DNA from: an uncultured Burkholderiales bacterium
GTDB taxonomy: Bacteria > Pseudomonadota > Gammaproteobacteria > Burkholderiales > Burkholderiaceae_C
Reading direction: 5' to 3'
Length of the DNA: 50,288 bases
NCBI GenBank assembly: GCA_903861115.1
Contig: CAIOTD010000070.1
Coordinates: forward strand, 1 to 50,288
Shown: one piece after another, positions 17,805-24,595 of the stretch
How positions within the stretch are numbered: the first letter of the stretch is position 1
Layout: each line of letters starts with the position of its first letter
The notes under the pieces: generated by a model
Seen by the model: only the letters and a program-made list of their open reading frames with translations
What the model was told of the DNA's origin: nothing
Databases searched by the model: none
Position numbers and translations under genes: made by a program

Positions 17805-17810
17805 ATTGTA
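17805..17810 (-). promoter_or_regulatory. -10 box of the 6S RNA promoter
   Basis: TACAAT on the minus strand, six bases before the first base of the 6S closing stem, a normal distance to a transcription start. The -35 region is weak (no good TTGACA match at 16-18 bp). Confidence 0.55.
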
Positions 17811-17890
17811 AAAGAGATGTGAGCAAGAAGAGTGTAAAAGGTTAAAATTTTTGGAAACACGAAAATACAACAACCTTTTTAACTTTTATC

Positions 17891-18373
17891 ATGCTTGAAA
17901 TTTCTACGCCAACGTGGGTGATGGATGCTTTAAAACTTGCCAACGACGTGGCCAGACAAGCCAAGGCCAATGGACACCACCCCTTTGGTGCCGTTTTGCT
18001 GGCACCCGATTTGCGCACTGTTTTGGATCGGCAGGGCAATCTGGACACGGTCAATCATGCTGAGTCAACATTGGCTAGACGTGCTTTTGAGAAATTTGAT
18101 CCGGATTATCTATGGCAATGCACGTTGGTCACGACCGTGGAGCCCTGTGCCATGTGTTCAGGCACGCAATACTGGGCAAACATTGGTCGATTGGTCTACG
18201 GCCTGAGTGAGCGCGAGTTGCTGGATTTAACGGGCAACCATGCTCAAAATCCGACCATGGATTTGTCCAGCAGAGCGGTGTTTGGCGCTGGACAAAAAAA
18301 GATCGAAGTCATCGGCCCCGTTGCTGCGTTGCAAGAGGCGCTCATCGATCTGCATTTGGGCTTTTGGTCCTGA
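17891..18373 (+). CDS. Nucleoside/guanine deaminase, zinc-dependent cytidine-deaminase fold
   Basis: Small hydrolytic deaminase of the CMP/dCMP deaminase superfamily. The zinc site is complete: NHAEST supplies His and the catalytic Glu, EPCAMCSG supplies the two Cys ligands. The 160 residues, HPFGAVLL near the N-terminus and a long C-terminal extension favour a guanine-deaminase-like nucleoside deaminase over tRNA-specific TadA. The substrate is not certain. It is transcribed divergently from the 6S RNA, with the ATG 92 bp beyond the RNA's 5' end, and is convergent with zapA. Confidence 0.85.
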   Translation: MLEISTPTWVMDALKLANDVARQAKANGHHPFGAVLLAPDLRTVLDRQGNLDTVNHAESTLARRAFEKFDPDYLWQCTLVTTVEPCAMCSGTQYWANIGRLVYGLSERELLDLTGNHAQNPTMDLSSRAVFGAGQKKIEVIGPVAALQEALIDLHLGFWS

Positions 18374-18396
18374 GTCAATGGCGCTCGGGCAACCTT

Positions 18397-18696
18397 TTAA
18401 AGCAATTTGCCGTCATCGGCCAAAGCGTCGTCCAGTCGGGTGATCAAATGCTCCAGGTCCGATGCGTTCAAGGGCTGGGCAGGTTTGATCTCTTTGCTTG
18501 ACTCGTTCAAATCGAAAGCAATGTTGATGGCGGCCAAGACGGCGATTCTCTCGCGTGCTTTGATTTTTCCCGCATCCCTGATTTTGCACATGGCCAAGTC
18601 CACCGCACTGACCGCTTGCTGAAGTCGCTCCTCAGCACCCTCGGGGCAACCCAGCGCATAACCTTGTCCCATGATCTGGGCTTCAATTTGACTCAT
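18397..18696 (-). CDS. zapA: Cell division protein ZapA
   Basis: FtsZ-associated protein that bundles protofilaments at the division ring. The 99 residues match the family: an N-terminal beta segment with GQGYALGCPEGAEERLQQA, then the long helix AVSAVDLAMCKIRDAGKIKARERIAVLAAINIAFDL and a C-terminal coiled coil. Its ATG overlaps the stop of the upstream coiled-coil gene by 4 bp, so the two are co-translated. The next minus-strand element is the 6S RNA, with the deaminase gene between them on the other strand. Confidence 0.9.
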   Translation of the reverse strand: MSQIEAQIMGQGYALGCPEGAEERLQQAVSAVDLAMCKIRDAGKIKARERIAVLAAINIAFDLNESSKEIKPAQPLNASDLEHLITRLDDALADDGKLL

Positions 18697-18914
18697 TTCG
18701 CGTCCTTGACTGGCACTTCCTCAGGCAATCGATCCAGCAAGGCGTCTATGCGGTTTCTTGCGGTTTCAAGCCTGGATTTAAGCTGATCTCTCTCGTGTGT
18801 GAGTTGACCAACTTGTTGGCTGAGCAGGGCATTCGTGCGCTTGACCTCTTCGTGGCGAAGGATCAAACGCTCAATGCGATCAGTGAGTTGGTCTTGCAAG
18901 TTAAGAGATGACAT
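18693..18914 (-). CDS. Small coiled-coil protein upstream of zapA (ZapB-like / TIGR02449 type)
   Basis: A 73-residue protein that is nearly all heptad-rich coiled coil (IERLILRHEEVKRTNALLSQ and continuing), ending in a short acidic tail. Small coiled-coil genes of this kind commonly precede zapA in beta- and gammaproteobacteria and resemble ZapB in shape. The 4-bp overlap with zapA implies joint expression and perhaps a role at the division ring. The division role is inferred from context. Confidence 0.78.
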   Translation of the reverse strand: MSSLNLQDQLTDRIERLILRHEEVKRTNALLSQQVGQLTHERDQLKSRLETARNRIDALLDRLPEEVPVKDAK

Positions 18915-19053
18915 TAAGTTATTTTAATGGGCATTGGGTGTATTCGGTGCGATCGGGTTGGACCCGGGGGGTAATTTTAGTCAATTCGTGCATTTTGGCC
19001 ATTTAATGCGCATTTTCTGTAGAAAAGCAGCTAATTGTGAAAGAATAGTGCGC

Positions 19054-19968
19054 ATGTTTGGGCCTCGTCAGATTTTTATTCTCCGTTTGTTGCTTTGTTG
19101 CCTGGGGTGGGCTTTTTCCCAATGCTCAAATGCCACCCGAGTGGTCATCGACGAGCGCGGCGTCGAGTTGGCCTTCAGCTCTCCAGCCAAAAGAATTGTT
19201 TCGCTTTATCCCTCGCTCACGGAGAGCATTTGCTTATTGAATGCGTGTGATCGCTTGGTGGGCGTGGATCGCTCCTCCAATTGGCCCGAATGGGTCCAAT
19301 CCGTTCCCCATTTGGGCGGGCTGTGGGACACTTCTTTAGAGGAATTGGTTCGACTCAAGCCCGATGTGGTGCTCATGTCATTTTCCAACCCCAAGTTGAC
19401 CCATCGATTGGAGGCCTTGGGCGTCTCGGTTTTGGTTTTTCAGCCCCAAACAGTCGAACAAATGAAGCACGCGTTGCGCGAGATCACAAAGCTTGTGGAT
19501 CCAGTGGATGCCGATCTGAGGGGGGCGGGCCATGTGGAGCAATTGATACATCAAATGGATTTGGATCTCATGGCCTTGAAGGCGCAAATGCCAGCATGGG
19601 CCCAAGGCAGGCGGATTTATTTGGAAGTGGGTTCTGACGGTTATGCCGCCTCACAGAGCTCCTACATTGGGCAATTGTTGCAAGCCTATGCGTTGATCAA
19701 TGTGGTGCCCAAAACGCTGGGGGATTTTCCTAAAATGAGCCGGGAATGGCTTGTAAGGCAGGCGCCCGATATCGTGGTGTTTGCACATGGGCAAAAAAGA
19801 GCCTCTTTTAAAAATGTCCCAGGTCTGAGGGTCTTGAAGCCCGTGATCGAAAATCGCGTGTGTGTCTTGAACCAAGAGCAAGCCGATCGATTGTTGCGTT
19901 TGGGCCCAAGGCTTGCAAGTGGTGTGCGATCGGTTGTGGACTGCATCAATCAGATGAGGCCTTTGTGA
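19054..19968 (+). CDS. btuF: Periplasmic substrate-binding protein, BtuF-like (cobalamin/metal-chelate ABC importer)
   Basis: Binding protein of the helical-backbone metal receptor class, feeding the permease and ATPase encoded next. From the ATG at 19054 (304 residues) it has a Sec-type signal (basic start, hydrophobic RLLLCCLGWAF, cleavage near SNA). The mature part has RIVSLYPSLTES, GVDRSSNWP, LEELVRLKPDVVLMS and MSREWLVRQAPDIVVF, a layout matching E. coli BtuF. Earlier in-frame starts exist (18934, 19006) but would bury the signal peptide. It overlaps the permease gene by 4 bp. Substrate B12 is the best guess; a siderophore or heme is possible. Confidence 0.82.
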   Translation: MFGPRQIFILRLLLCCLGWAFSQCSNATRVVIDERGVELAFSSPAKRIVSLYPSLTESICLLNACDRLVGVDRSSNWPEWVQSVPHLGGLWDTSLEELVRLKPDVVLMSFSNPKLTHRLEALGVSVLVFQPQTVEQMKHALREITKLVDPVDADLRGAGHVEQLIHQMDLDLMALKAQMPAWAQGRRIYLEVGSDGYAASQSSYIGQLLQAYALINVVPKTLGDFPKMSREWLVRQAPDIVVFAHGQKRASFKNVPGLRVLKPVIENRVCVLNQEQADRLLRLGPRLASGVRSVVDCINQMRPL

Positions 19969-21086
19969 AATTTATATTCAATCCTTCACACCATACGGTC
20001 CAGGGCGTGCGCGTGACTTTGGGCGTCTTGAGTGTTGTTCTCGTGCTTTTGGGCTTGGTGATTGGCACACAAGGCTGGTCTTGCTGTGAGGACCTCAAAA
20101 GTGACAATCCGATGATTTCGGAAATTGTTTGGCACCTAAGACTTCCTAGATCACTTGGGGCATGGCTGAGTGGTGCTTTGCTGGGCTTGGCAGGGATTTT
20201 GGCGCAAGGCCTCTTTAGAAACCCATTGGCCGACCCCTTTTTGCTGGGTTCAGCTTCTGGTGCCTCATTGGGCGTCACCTTGGCTTTGATGTTGGGGCTG
20301 CTTGGACAAATGGGTGGCGGGCAAAATGAATGGGTGCAACATGCGTTTGGTGCATTGCAGGGGGGGATGGCTTGGTTGATCAAACTGCTGGGGGTCTTTG
20401 TCCATGGTGAGGACCCTAGCTTGCTTTTTGGACTGGGGTTGACGGCCTTGGCTTTTGTGGGCGCTTTGCTGGCTGTACTTTTAACGCTTTCCTTGTCTAG
20501 GGGGGTCTTGCAAACGCAAAGGTTGTTGTTAAGCGGTGTCGTGGTCGGGGTGATTTTAGGATCTTTGAACAATTTAATTCTTCAGCGCTTTCCATCTCTT
20601 TTGGGGGCCTTGCAAAATTTCATGTTGGGCAGTGTTGCCAATGTCGACGAGGTGGGCTGTTGGTTGATGGCCTTCGTGTTGGTGCTTTGCCTGGTGGTGA
20701 CTTGGTTTTACAGTCCCGTTCTAGATGCCCTGGGTCTTGGTGAACACACAGCAAAAAGCTTGGGCTTTTTCATTGGCAAAGAGCGCTGGGTGTTGATTGC
20801 TGTGCTGTCCTTGGCAACGGCCACGTCGGTTGCGCAAACGGGTCTGATCGCTTTTGTGGGGCTTGCCGCTCCTCACATGGTTCGGCAAGTCGTCAAAGCC
20901 AATTACAAGGCTTGGATTGAATTGTCTGTGTTGATGGGGGGGGCGTTGTTGGTGGGGTCTGATTTGATCGCGCGAACCATCTCTAGAACGCAAGAGTTGC
21001 CCATTGGTATTGTCACGGCTTTGCTGGGTGGTGGCTATTTGCTCAGGCTGTTGTCCAAAAGCAATCGATCCACTTCTTGGAATTAG
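19965..21086 (+). CDS. btuC: FecCD/BtuC-family ABC transporter permease
   Basis: Inner-membrane permease of a type II ABC importer. About ten hydrophobic segments; family landmarks RLPRSLGAWLSGALLGLAG, QGLFRNPLADPFLLGSASGASLG and GLIAFVGLAAPHMVR. The start is GTG 19965: it overlaps the btuF stop as GTGA, has GAGG five bases upstream, and gives 373 residues, whereas further upstream the frame has no membrane-protein character. Between btuF and the ATPase gene in a clear operon. Confidence 0.88.
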   Translation: MKFIFNPSHHTVQGVRVTLGVLSVVLVLLGLVIGTQGWSCCEDLKSDNPMISEIVWHLRLPRSLGAWLSGALLGLAGILAQGLFRNPLADPFLLGSASGASLGVTLALMLGLLGQMGGGQNEWVQHAFGALQGGMAWLIKLLGVFVHGEDPSLLFGLGLTALAFVGALLAVLLTLSLSRGVLQTQRLLLSGVVVGVILGSLNNLILQRFPSLLGALQNFMLGSVANVDEVGCWLMAFVLVLCLVVTWFYSPVLDALGLGEHTAKSLGFFIGKERWVLIAVLSLATATSVAQTGLIAFVGLAAPHMVRQVVKANYKAWIELSVLMGGALLVGSDLIARTISRTQELPIGIVTALLGGGYLLRLLSKSNRSTSWN

Positions 21087-21096
21087 GCCTCACTGT

Positions 21097-21957
21097 ATGA
21101 GCGTTCATCTTTTGGATTCCACACCAACGGCGCCTCAAAAAAAGGCTTCAATTCAGAGCCATTTTGAGCCGATGCCCGTGTTGAGTTGCAAGGACTTGAG
21201 TGTGCATTTGGATGGCACACCCGTTTTAAATAACATTGATTTGTCGTTTCAAAGTGCTCAGTGGTTAAGCGTTGTGGGTCCAAATGGGGCCGGAAAATCA
21301 ACCTTGTTAAAGGCGTTGGCGGGTCTGTTGAATTACCAAGGGGAGGTTCATTTGAAGGGGCGCGCTCTTGAACAATGGGCTCCAAAGATCAAAGCGCAGC
21401 AGTTGAGTTGGATGGGACAAATGAGCACCTATGTCGATGACTTACGGGTTCATGATGTCGTGCGATTGGGGCGCTTGCCGTTCCAAAAGTCTTGGTCTTC
21501 GCTGACTGCGCAGGATGACTTGGCTGTTGAGGAGTTCATGCGCTTGACGGGCACATGGGATTTGAGAGACCGGTTGATGGCGACTTTGTCCGGTGGGCAA
21601 GTGCAAAGGGTTTTGCTGGCTAGGGTCTTTTGTACAAAGAGCGAGGTGTTGTTGATGGACGAGCCTTTGTTGGCGTTGGATCCGCCCTTTCAGTCGCAAT
21701 GGATCAATTGGGTGCGAGCACTGGTTGCCAAGGGCGTTACGGTGATTACGGTTTTGCACGATTTGAATGTGGCCATGTTGGCCCATCAAATGCTCATCTT
21801 GAACAAGGGGAAAGTTCAATTCTTGGGGGAGACGCAAAATCACGAATTGCACAAGGCGTTGGAGCAGGTCTTTGAGGGGCGTGTCAGCGTGGTTCAGGCC
21901 ACGGGGGGGCATTCGGAATTTGACCGGCCCAGACATCACGTGATCCTGCAGCCATGA
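21097..21957 (+). CDS. btuD: ABC transporter ATP-binding protein, BtuD/FecE type
   Basis: Cytoplasmic ATPase of the importer. Walker A GPNGAGKST, Q-loop region WMGQ, signature LSGGQVQRVLLARVF, Walker B VLLMDEP followed by LLALD, and switch His in VLHDLN. The ATG at 21097 gives 286 residues; an ATG at 21172 would drop a non-conserved leader and cannot be excluded. It begins 10 bp after the permease gene. The last 20 residues or so are not part of the ATPase core. Convergent with nth. Confidence 0.88.
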   Translation: MSVHLLDSTPTAPQKKASIQSHFEPMPVLSCKDLSVHLDGTPVLNNIDLSFQSAQWLSVVGPNGAGKSTLLKALAGLLNYQGEVHLKGRALEQWAPKIKAQQLSWMGQMSTYVDDLRVHDVVRLGRLPFQKSWSSLTAQDDLAVEEFMRLTGTWDLRDRLMATLSGGQVQRVLLARVFCTKSEVLLMDEPLLALDPPFQSQWINWVRALVAKGVTVITVLHDLNVAMLAHQMLILNKGKVQFLGETQNHELHKALEQVFEGRVSVVQATGGHSEFDRPRHHVILQP

Positions 21958-21958
21958 G

Positions 21959-21983
21959 GCTCAAGCAGCGCTGGGTTTTGAGC
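21959..21983. terminator. Possible convergent terminator between btuD and nth
   Basis: GCTCAA, 13-base loop, TTGAGC fills the whole gap between the two convergent stop codons. A T-rich stretch follows on the plus strand inside nth. The stem is short, so this is tentative. Confidence 0.3.
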
Positions 21984-22634
21984 TCACTTTGATTTTTTGA
22001 GAAGATTTTTTGCTTTGTAATCGCAATAGCTTGAAACTTGGCAACTTTTGCAATCGGGTGAACGCGCCTTGCAAATATAGCGTCCATGCAAGATGAGCCA
22101 GTTGTGAGCGTGTTGCATGAAGCGGGCTGGAATGCGTTTCAGGAGTTGAAGCTCAACAGCCAAAGGCGTCTTGCCTTTGGCCAAGCCCACTCGGTTGCTG
22201 ACCCTGAAGATGTGAGTGTCAACGGCCATGGTGGGTTCATTGAACGCCACATTGAGGATCACATTGGCGGTTTTTCTTCCAACGCCCGGCAAGGCCTCAA
22301 GGAGCTCTCGCGTTCTTGGCACGCAGCCGTTGTGCTCAGAGACCAAGATCTCACACGTTTGAAGCAAGTGGCGCGCCTTGCTTTTGTAAAGTCCAATGGT
22401 TTTAATGTGCTCTTCAAGTCCCTCAAGCCCCATGTCCAGCATCTTTTGGGGTGTATTGGCGACAGGAAATAAAATCTTGGTGGCTTTATTGACCCCAATA
22501 TCAGTGGCTTGTGCGGAGAGCAAGACGGCGCATAAAAGTTCAAAGTCGCTGCTGTATTCAAGCTCGGTGCGGGGGTTGGGATTTGCTTGTTCGAGCGTTT
22601 CGAAAAAAAGTGTAATAAGATCGCGTTTCATCAT
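21984..22634 (-). CDS. nth: Endonuclease III (base-excision DNA glycosylase/AP lyase)
   Basis: Removes oxidised pyrimidines and cleaves the abasic site. The 216 residues have the helix-hairpin-helix with catalytic Lys in LPGVGRKTANVIL, catalytic Asp in VDTHIFRVSNR, and the C-terminal 4Fe-4S loop with Cys spacing C-x6-C-x2-C-x5-C (CKARSPDCKSCQVSSYC). Length and motifs are standard. Two ATG codons stand in tandem at the start. It is divergent from the aminotransferase gene, with only 34 bp between the starts. Confidence 0.95.
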   Translation of the reverse strand: MMKRDLITLFFETLEQANPNPRTELEYSSDFELLCAVLLSAQATDIGVNKATKILFPVANTPQKMLDMGLEGLEEHIKTIGLYKSKARHLLQTCEILVSEHNGCVPRTRELLEALPGVGRKTANVILNVAFNEPTMAVDTHIFRVSNRVGLAKGKTPLAVELQLLKRIPARFMQHAHNWLILHGRYICKARSPDCKSCQVSSYCDYKAKNLLKKSK

Positions 22635-22668
22635 TTACTTTAAAAGTGCTTTTAGCCTTCATTTTCAC

Positions 22669-23868
22669 ATGCAATTCTCTCATCGCTTGGACCGTGTAGA
22701 AACTTCTGCCATTCGTGAACTCTTTAAATTGCTGGGTCAGCCTGGCATCATCAGTTTTGCGGGTGGCTTTCCTGACAGTGCCATGTTTGATGTTCAAGGC
22801 ATCAAGGATGCAAGCGAAAAAATCTTGAGCGATTCGCCAGGCAGTGCATTGCAATATGGGGCAACGGAAGGGTATCCGGCTTTAAAGGAAGAGTTGGCAC
22901 TTTTCATGAAGTCCAAAGGCATCAAGGACGTCGATGCCTCTGGGTTGATTGTGACAACGGGCAGTCAGCAAGCTTTGGATTTGGTTGGTAAAACGATGCT
23001 TGATGAGGGGGATACGGCATTGGTGGAGGCGCCAACGTTTTTGGCAACCATTCAGTGCTTCAGACTCTACGGCCCGAAGGTCTTGGGTGTGCCCATGGAT
23101 GAGCAGGGTGTGAGGGTGGACTTGCTCGAGGAGATGATTCAAACACATCGTCCCAAATTGATTTATTTGGTCCCCACTTTTGGAAACCCCAGTGGCGCGA
23201 TGCTCAGTCTTGAAAGGCGCATCAAGGTGTTGGAGTTGGCCGTCAAGTATGAGACCTTGGTGGTGGAGGATGACCCTTATGGGGATTTGTATTTCGAGGG
23301 CGAACTTGCGCCCACGTTGCTGTCGCTGACACATTTGGTGCCCGGTTCAAGGGAGTGGCTCGTGTATTGCGGCAGTTTAAGCAAAGTCTTAAGTCCTGGT
23401 CTGAGGGTGGGCTGGATGGTGGCGCCTCAAGCCATGCTGCAAAGGGCAACCATGTGCAAACAGTTCAGCGACGCCCACACCTCAACCTTTGCGCAAGCCA
23501 CTGCTGCGCAATACCTCAAAAGTGGCCGCATGCCAAACACCTTGGCCCATGTGCGACAGGTGTATGCTGAACGGGCACTGACCATGGGGGAGGCTTTGAA
23601 GGCACATTTTGGTGACGATTTGTCCTTCAATCAGCCCAAAGGGGGCTTGTTCTTTTGGGCCAAATTAACCGGTCGCAACGGTGGGCTGATCGATGGATCT
23701 GAATTTGCTAAAAAAGCCATACAGCATGGTGTTGCGTTTGTTCCTGGCGTGCCATTCTATGCTGATCAACCTGATCACAGCACGCTTAGATTGTCTTTTG
23801 CAACGTCAGGGACTGAGCTGATCAAAGAAGGCATTGAGCGACTCTCAAAAGCCTATTACGCAAAGTAA
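22669..23868 (+). CDS. PLP-dependent aminotransferase, class I/II (2-aminoadipate/MocR-like group)
   Basis: Fold-type I aminotransferase acting on amino acid / 2-oxo acid pairs. From the ATG at 22669 (MQFSHRLDRVETSAIREL) it has 399 residues. Visible: SFAGGFPD near the N-terminus, the cofactor-binding TTGSQQALDLVGK, VPTFGNPSG, VVEDDPYGDLYF, and the PLP lysine in CGSLSKVLSPGLRVGW. The C-terminus has PKGGLFFWAKL and an Arg-containing LRLSFAT. This pattern is typical of the LysN/2-aminoadipate and multifunctional aromatic group; the substrate is not fixed by sequence. An in-frame extension upstream lies antisense to nth and is not credible. Confidence 0.88.
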   Translation: MQFSHRLDRVETSAIRELFKLLGQPGIISFAGGFPDSAMFDVQGIKDASEKILSDSPGSALQYGATEGYPALKEELALFMKSKGIKDVDASGLIVTTGSQQALDLVGKTMLDEGDTALVEAPTFLATIQCFRLYGPKVLGVPMDEQGVRVDLLEEMIQTHRPKLIYLVPTFGNPSGAMLSLERRIKVLELAVKYETLVVEDDPYGDLYFEGELAPTLLSLTHLVPGSREWLVYCGSLSKVLSPGLRVGWMVAPQAMLQRATMCKQFSDAHTSTFAQATAAQYLKSGRMPNTLAHVRQVYAERALTMGEALKAHFGDDLSFNQPKGGLFFWAKLTGRNGGLIDGSEFAKKAIQHGVAFVPGVPFYADQPDHSTLRLSFATSGTELIKEGIERLSKAYYAK

Positions 23869-23953
23869 TTTTTAATTTAAATTTTTGTCAATAGGGTTTT
23901 TTTTGAGCGTGCCGTATTTGGTGCGTGAGTGTTAGCGAGTACTCACCATCTTC

Positions 23954-23971
23954 TTGTGAAACATCTCACAA
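23954..23971. promoter_or_regulatory. CRP/FNR-type palindrome
   Basis: TTGTGAAACATCTCACAA contains TGTGA-N6-TCACA, a perfect match to the CRP half-site consensus. It lies 86 bp after the aminotransferase stop and 200 bp beyond the gcvH stop, with no known promoter alongside. Binding is inferred from sequence only. Confidence 0.45.
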
Positions 23972-23984
23972 AAACACATCAAAG

Positions 23985-24007
23985 TTGTCCACAGAAATTG
24001 TGGGTAA
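23985..24007. promoter_or_regulatory. Pair of inverted DnaA-box-like nonamers
   Basis: TTGTCCACA (23985-23993) and, on the other strand, TTACCCACA (23999-24007), five bases apart. Each differs by one base from the consensus TTATCCACA. No dnaA, dnaN or origin-type gene set is nearby, so this is not evidence of the chromosome origin. It could be a DnaA-titrating or regulatory site, or a CCACA/TGTGG hairpin. Confidence 0.35.
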
Positions 24008-24170
24008 CTAGGTGCTTTGCTTAAAAAAAACCAAGTGTTTAAAGGCTCGCTTCGGGGTGCTCGTTATTTAAACGATTGCTAGAAAATCAAAGCATTTTGT
24101 ACGCATGCCTGAAAAATGTTTCACGCTTGCAGGGCATTGAGAGATTAAAAAATTATTTTTTTAATGAAAA

Positions 24171-24548
24171 TTATTTCCCGATTGATTTGTGGTAATGCTC
24201 AATCGTCATGAGGGCATCAAAGTCTGACTTTGAGTCCATTTTCATTTCAAAAAACCATCCTTCACCCAATGCATCTGTATTGATCAGGCCTGGATTGTCC
24301 AGAATCATTTGATTGACTTCTGTGACCACACCTGAAACAGGTGCAAATACATCGGATGCTGCTTTTACAGATTCGACTTGAGACACGACAGTGTTTTGTT
24401 TCAATGCTTCAGAGACTTTTGGCAAGGAGACAAACACCACATCGCCCAGTGTTTCTTGAGCGTGTTCGGTGATGCCAACCAAGGCCAAGAGAGTAGATTC
24501 GTCTAAAAGTCGAATCCATTGATGTTCAGGTGTGAATTTAGTGATCAT
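24171..24548 (-). CDS. gcvH: Glycine cleavage system H protein (lipoyl carrier)
   Basis: Carries the aminomethyl group on a lipoyl arm during glycine cleavage. The 125 residues fit the family: HQWIRLLDES, GITEHAQETLGDVVFVSLP, the lipoylation site with Lys62 in ESVKAASD, PVSGVVTEVN and GEGWFFEMK. No gcvT, gcvP or lipoyl-attachment enzyme is adjacent. It sits 47 bp after the ETF-QO gene on the same strand and is probably co-transcribed with it. It may serve distant gcv genes or act mainly as a lipoyl reservoir. Confidence 0.92.
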   Translation of the reverse strand: MITKFTPEHQWIRLLDESTLLALVGITEHAQETLGDVVFVSLPKVSEALKQNTVVSQVESVKAASDVFAPVSGVVTEVNQMILDNPGLINTDALGEGWFFEMKMDSKSDFDALMTIEHYHKSIGK

Positions 24549-24595
24549 TTTTTAAAAGACAAACGTCTGAGTGGTGGGGCTTGATTTTTAAGGTT

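Larger units (their letters stand above)
23869..24170. other. Convergent gap with clustered regulatory-looking repeats
   Basis: About 300 nt between the 3' ends of the aminotransferase gene and gcvH; no reading frame is credible. It holds several symmetric elements: GTGAGT / ACTCAC (23925-23946), a CRP-type palindrome (23954-23971), two inverted DnaA-box-like nonamers (23985-24007), GTTTAAA / TTTAAAC (24037-24073), and an A/T-only hairpin (24144-24165) that may end transcription from both sides. Such density is unusual downstream of two genes and could mark a small RNA or a protein-binding locus. Confidence 0.5.

Noticed and set aside
17891-18373. TadA, the tRNA adenosine deaminase
   Set aside because: The zinc motifs fit the superfamily, but the long C-terminal extension and the surrounding sequence fit a guanine/nucleoside deaminase better.
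18915-19053. Cobalamin riboswitch before the BtuFCD-type operon
   Set aside because: No B12-box-like sequence or suitable fold is visible in the leader.
23985-24007. Chromosomal origin (oriC)
   Set aside because: Only two imperfect DnaA boxes and no dnaA, dnaN, rpmH or mnm genes nearby.
24549-24595. Glycine riboswitch before gcvH
   Set aside because: The 47-bp gap is too short and lacks the conserved elements; gcvH appears to be read through from ETF-QO.
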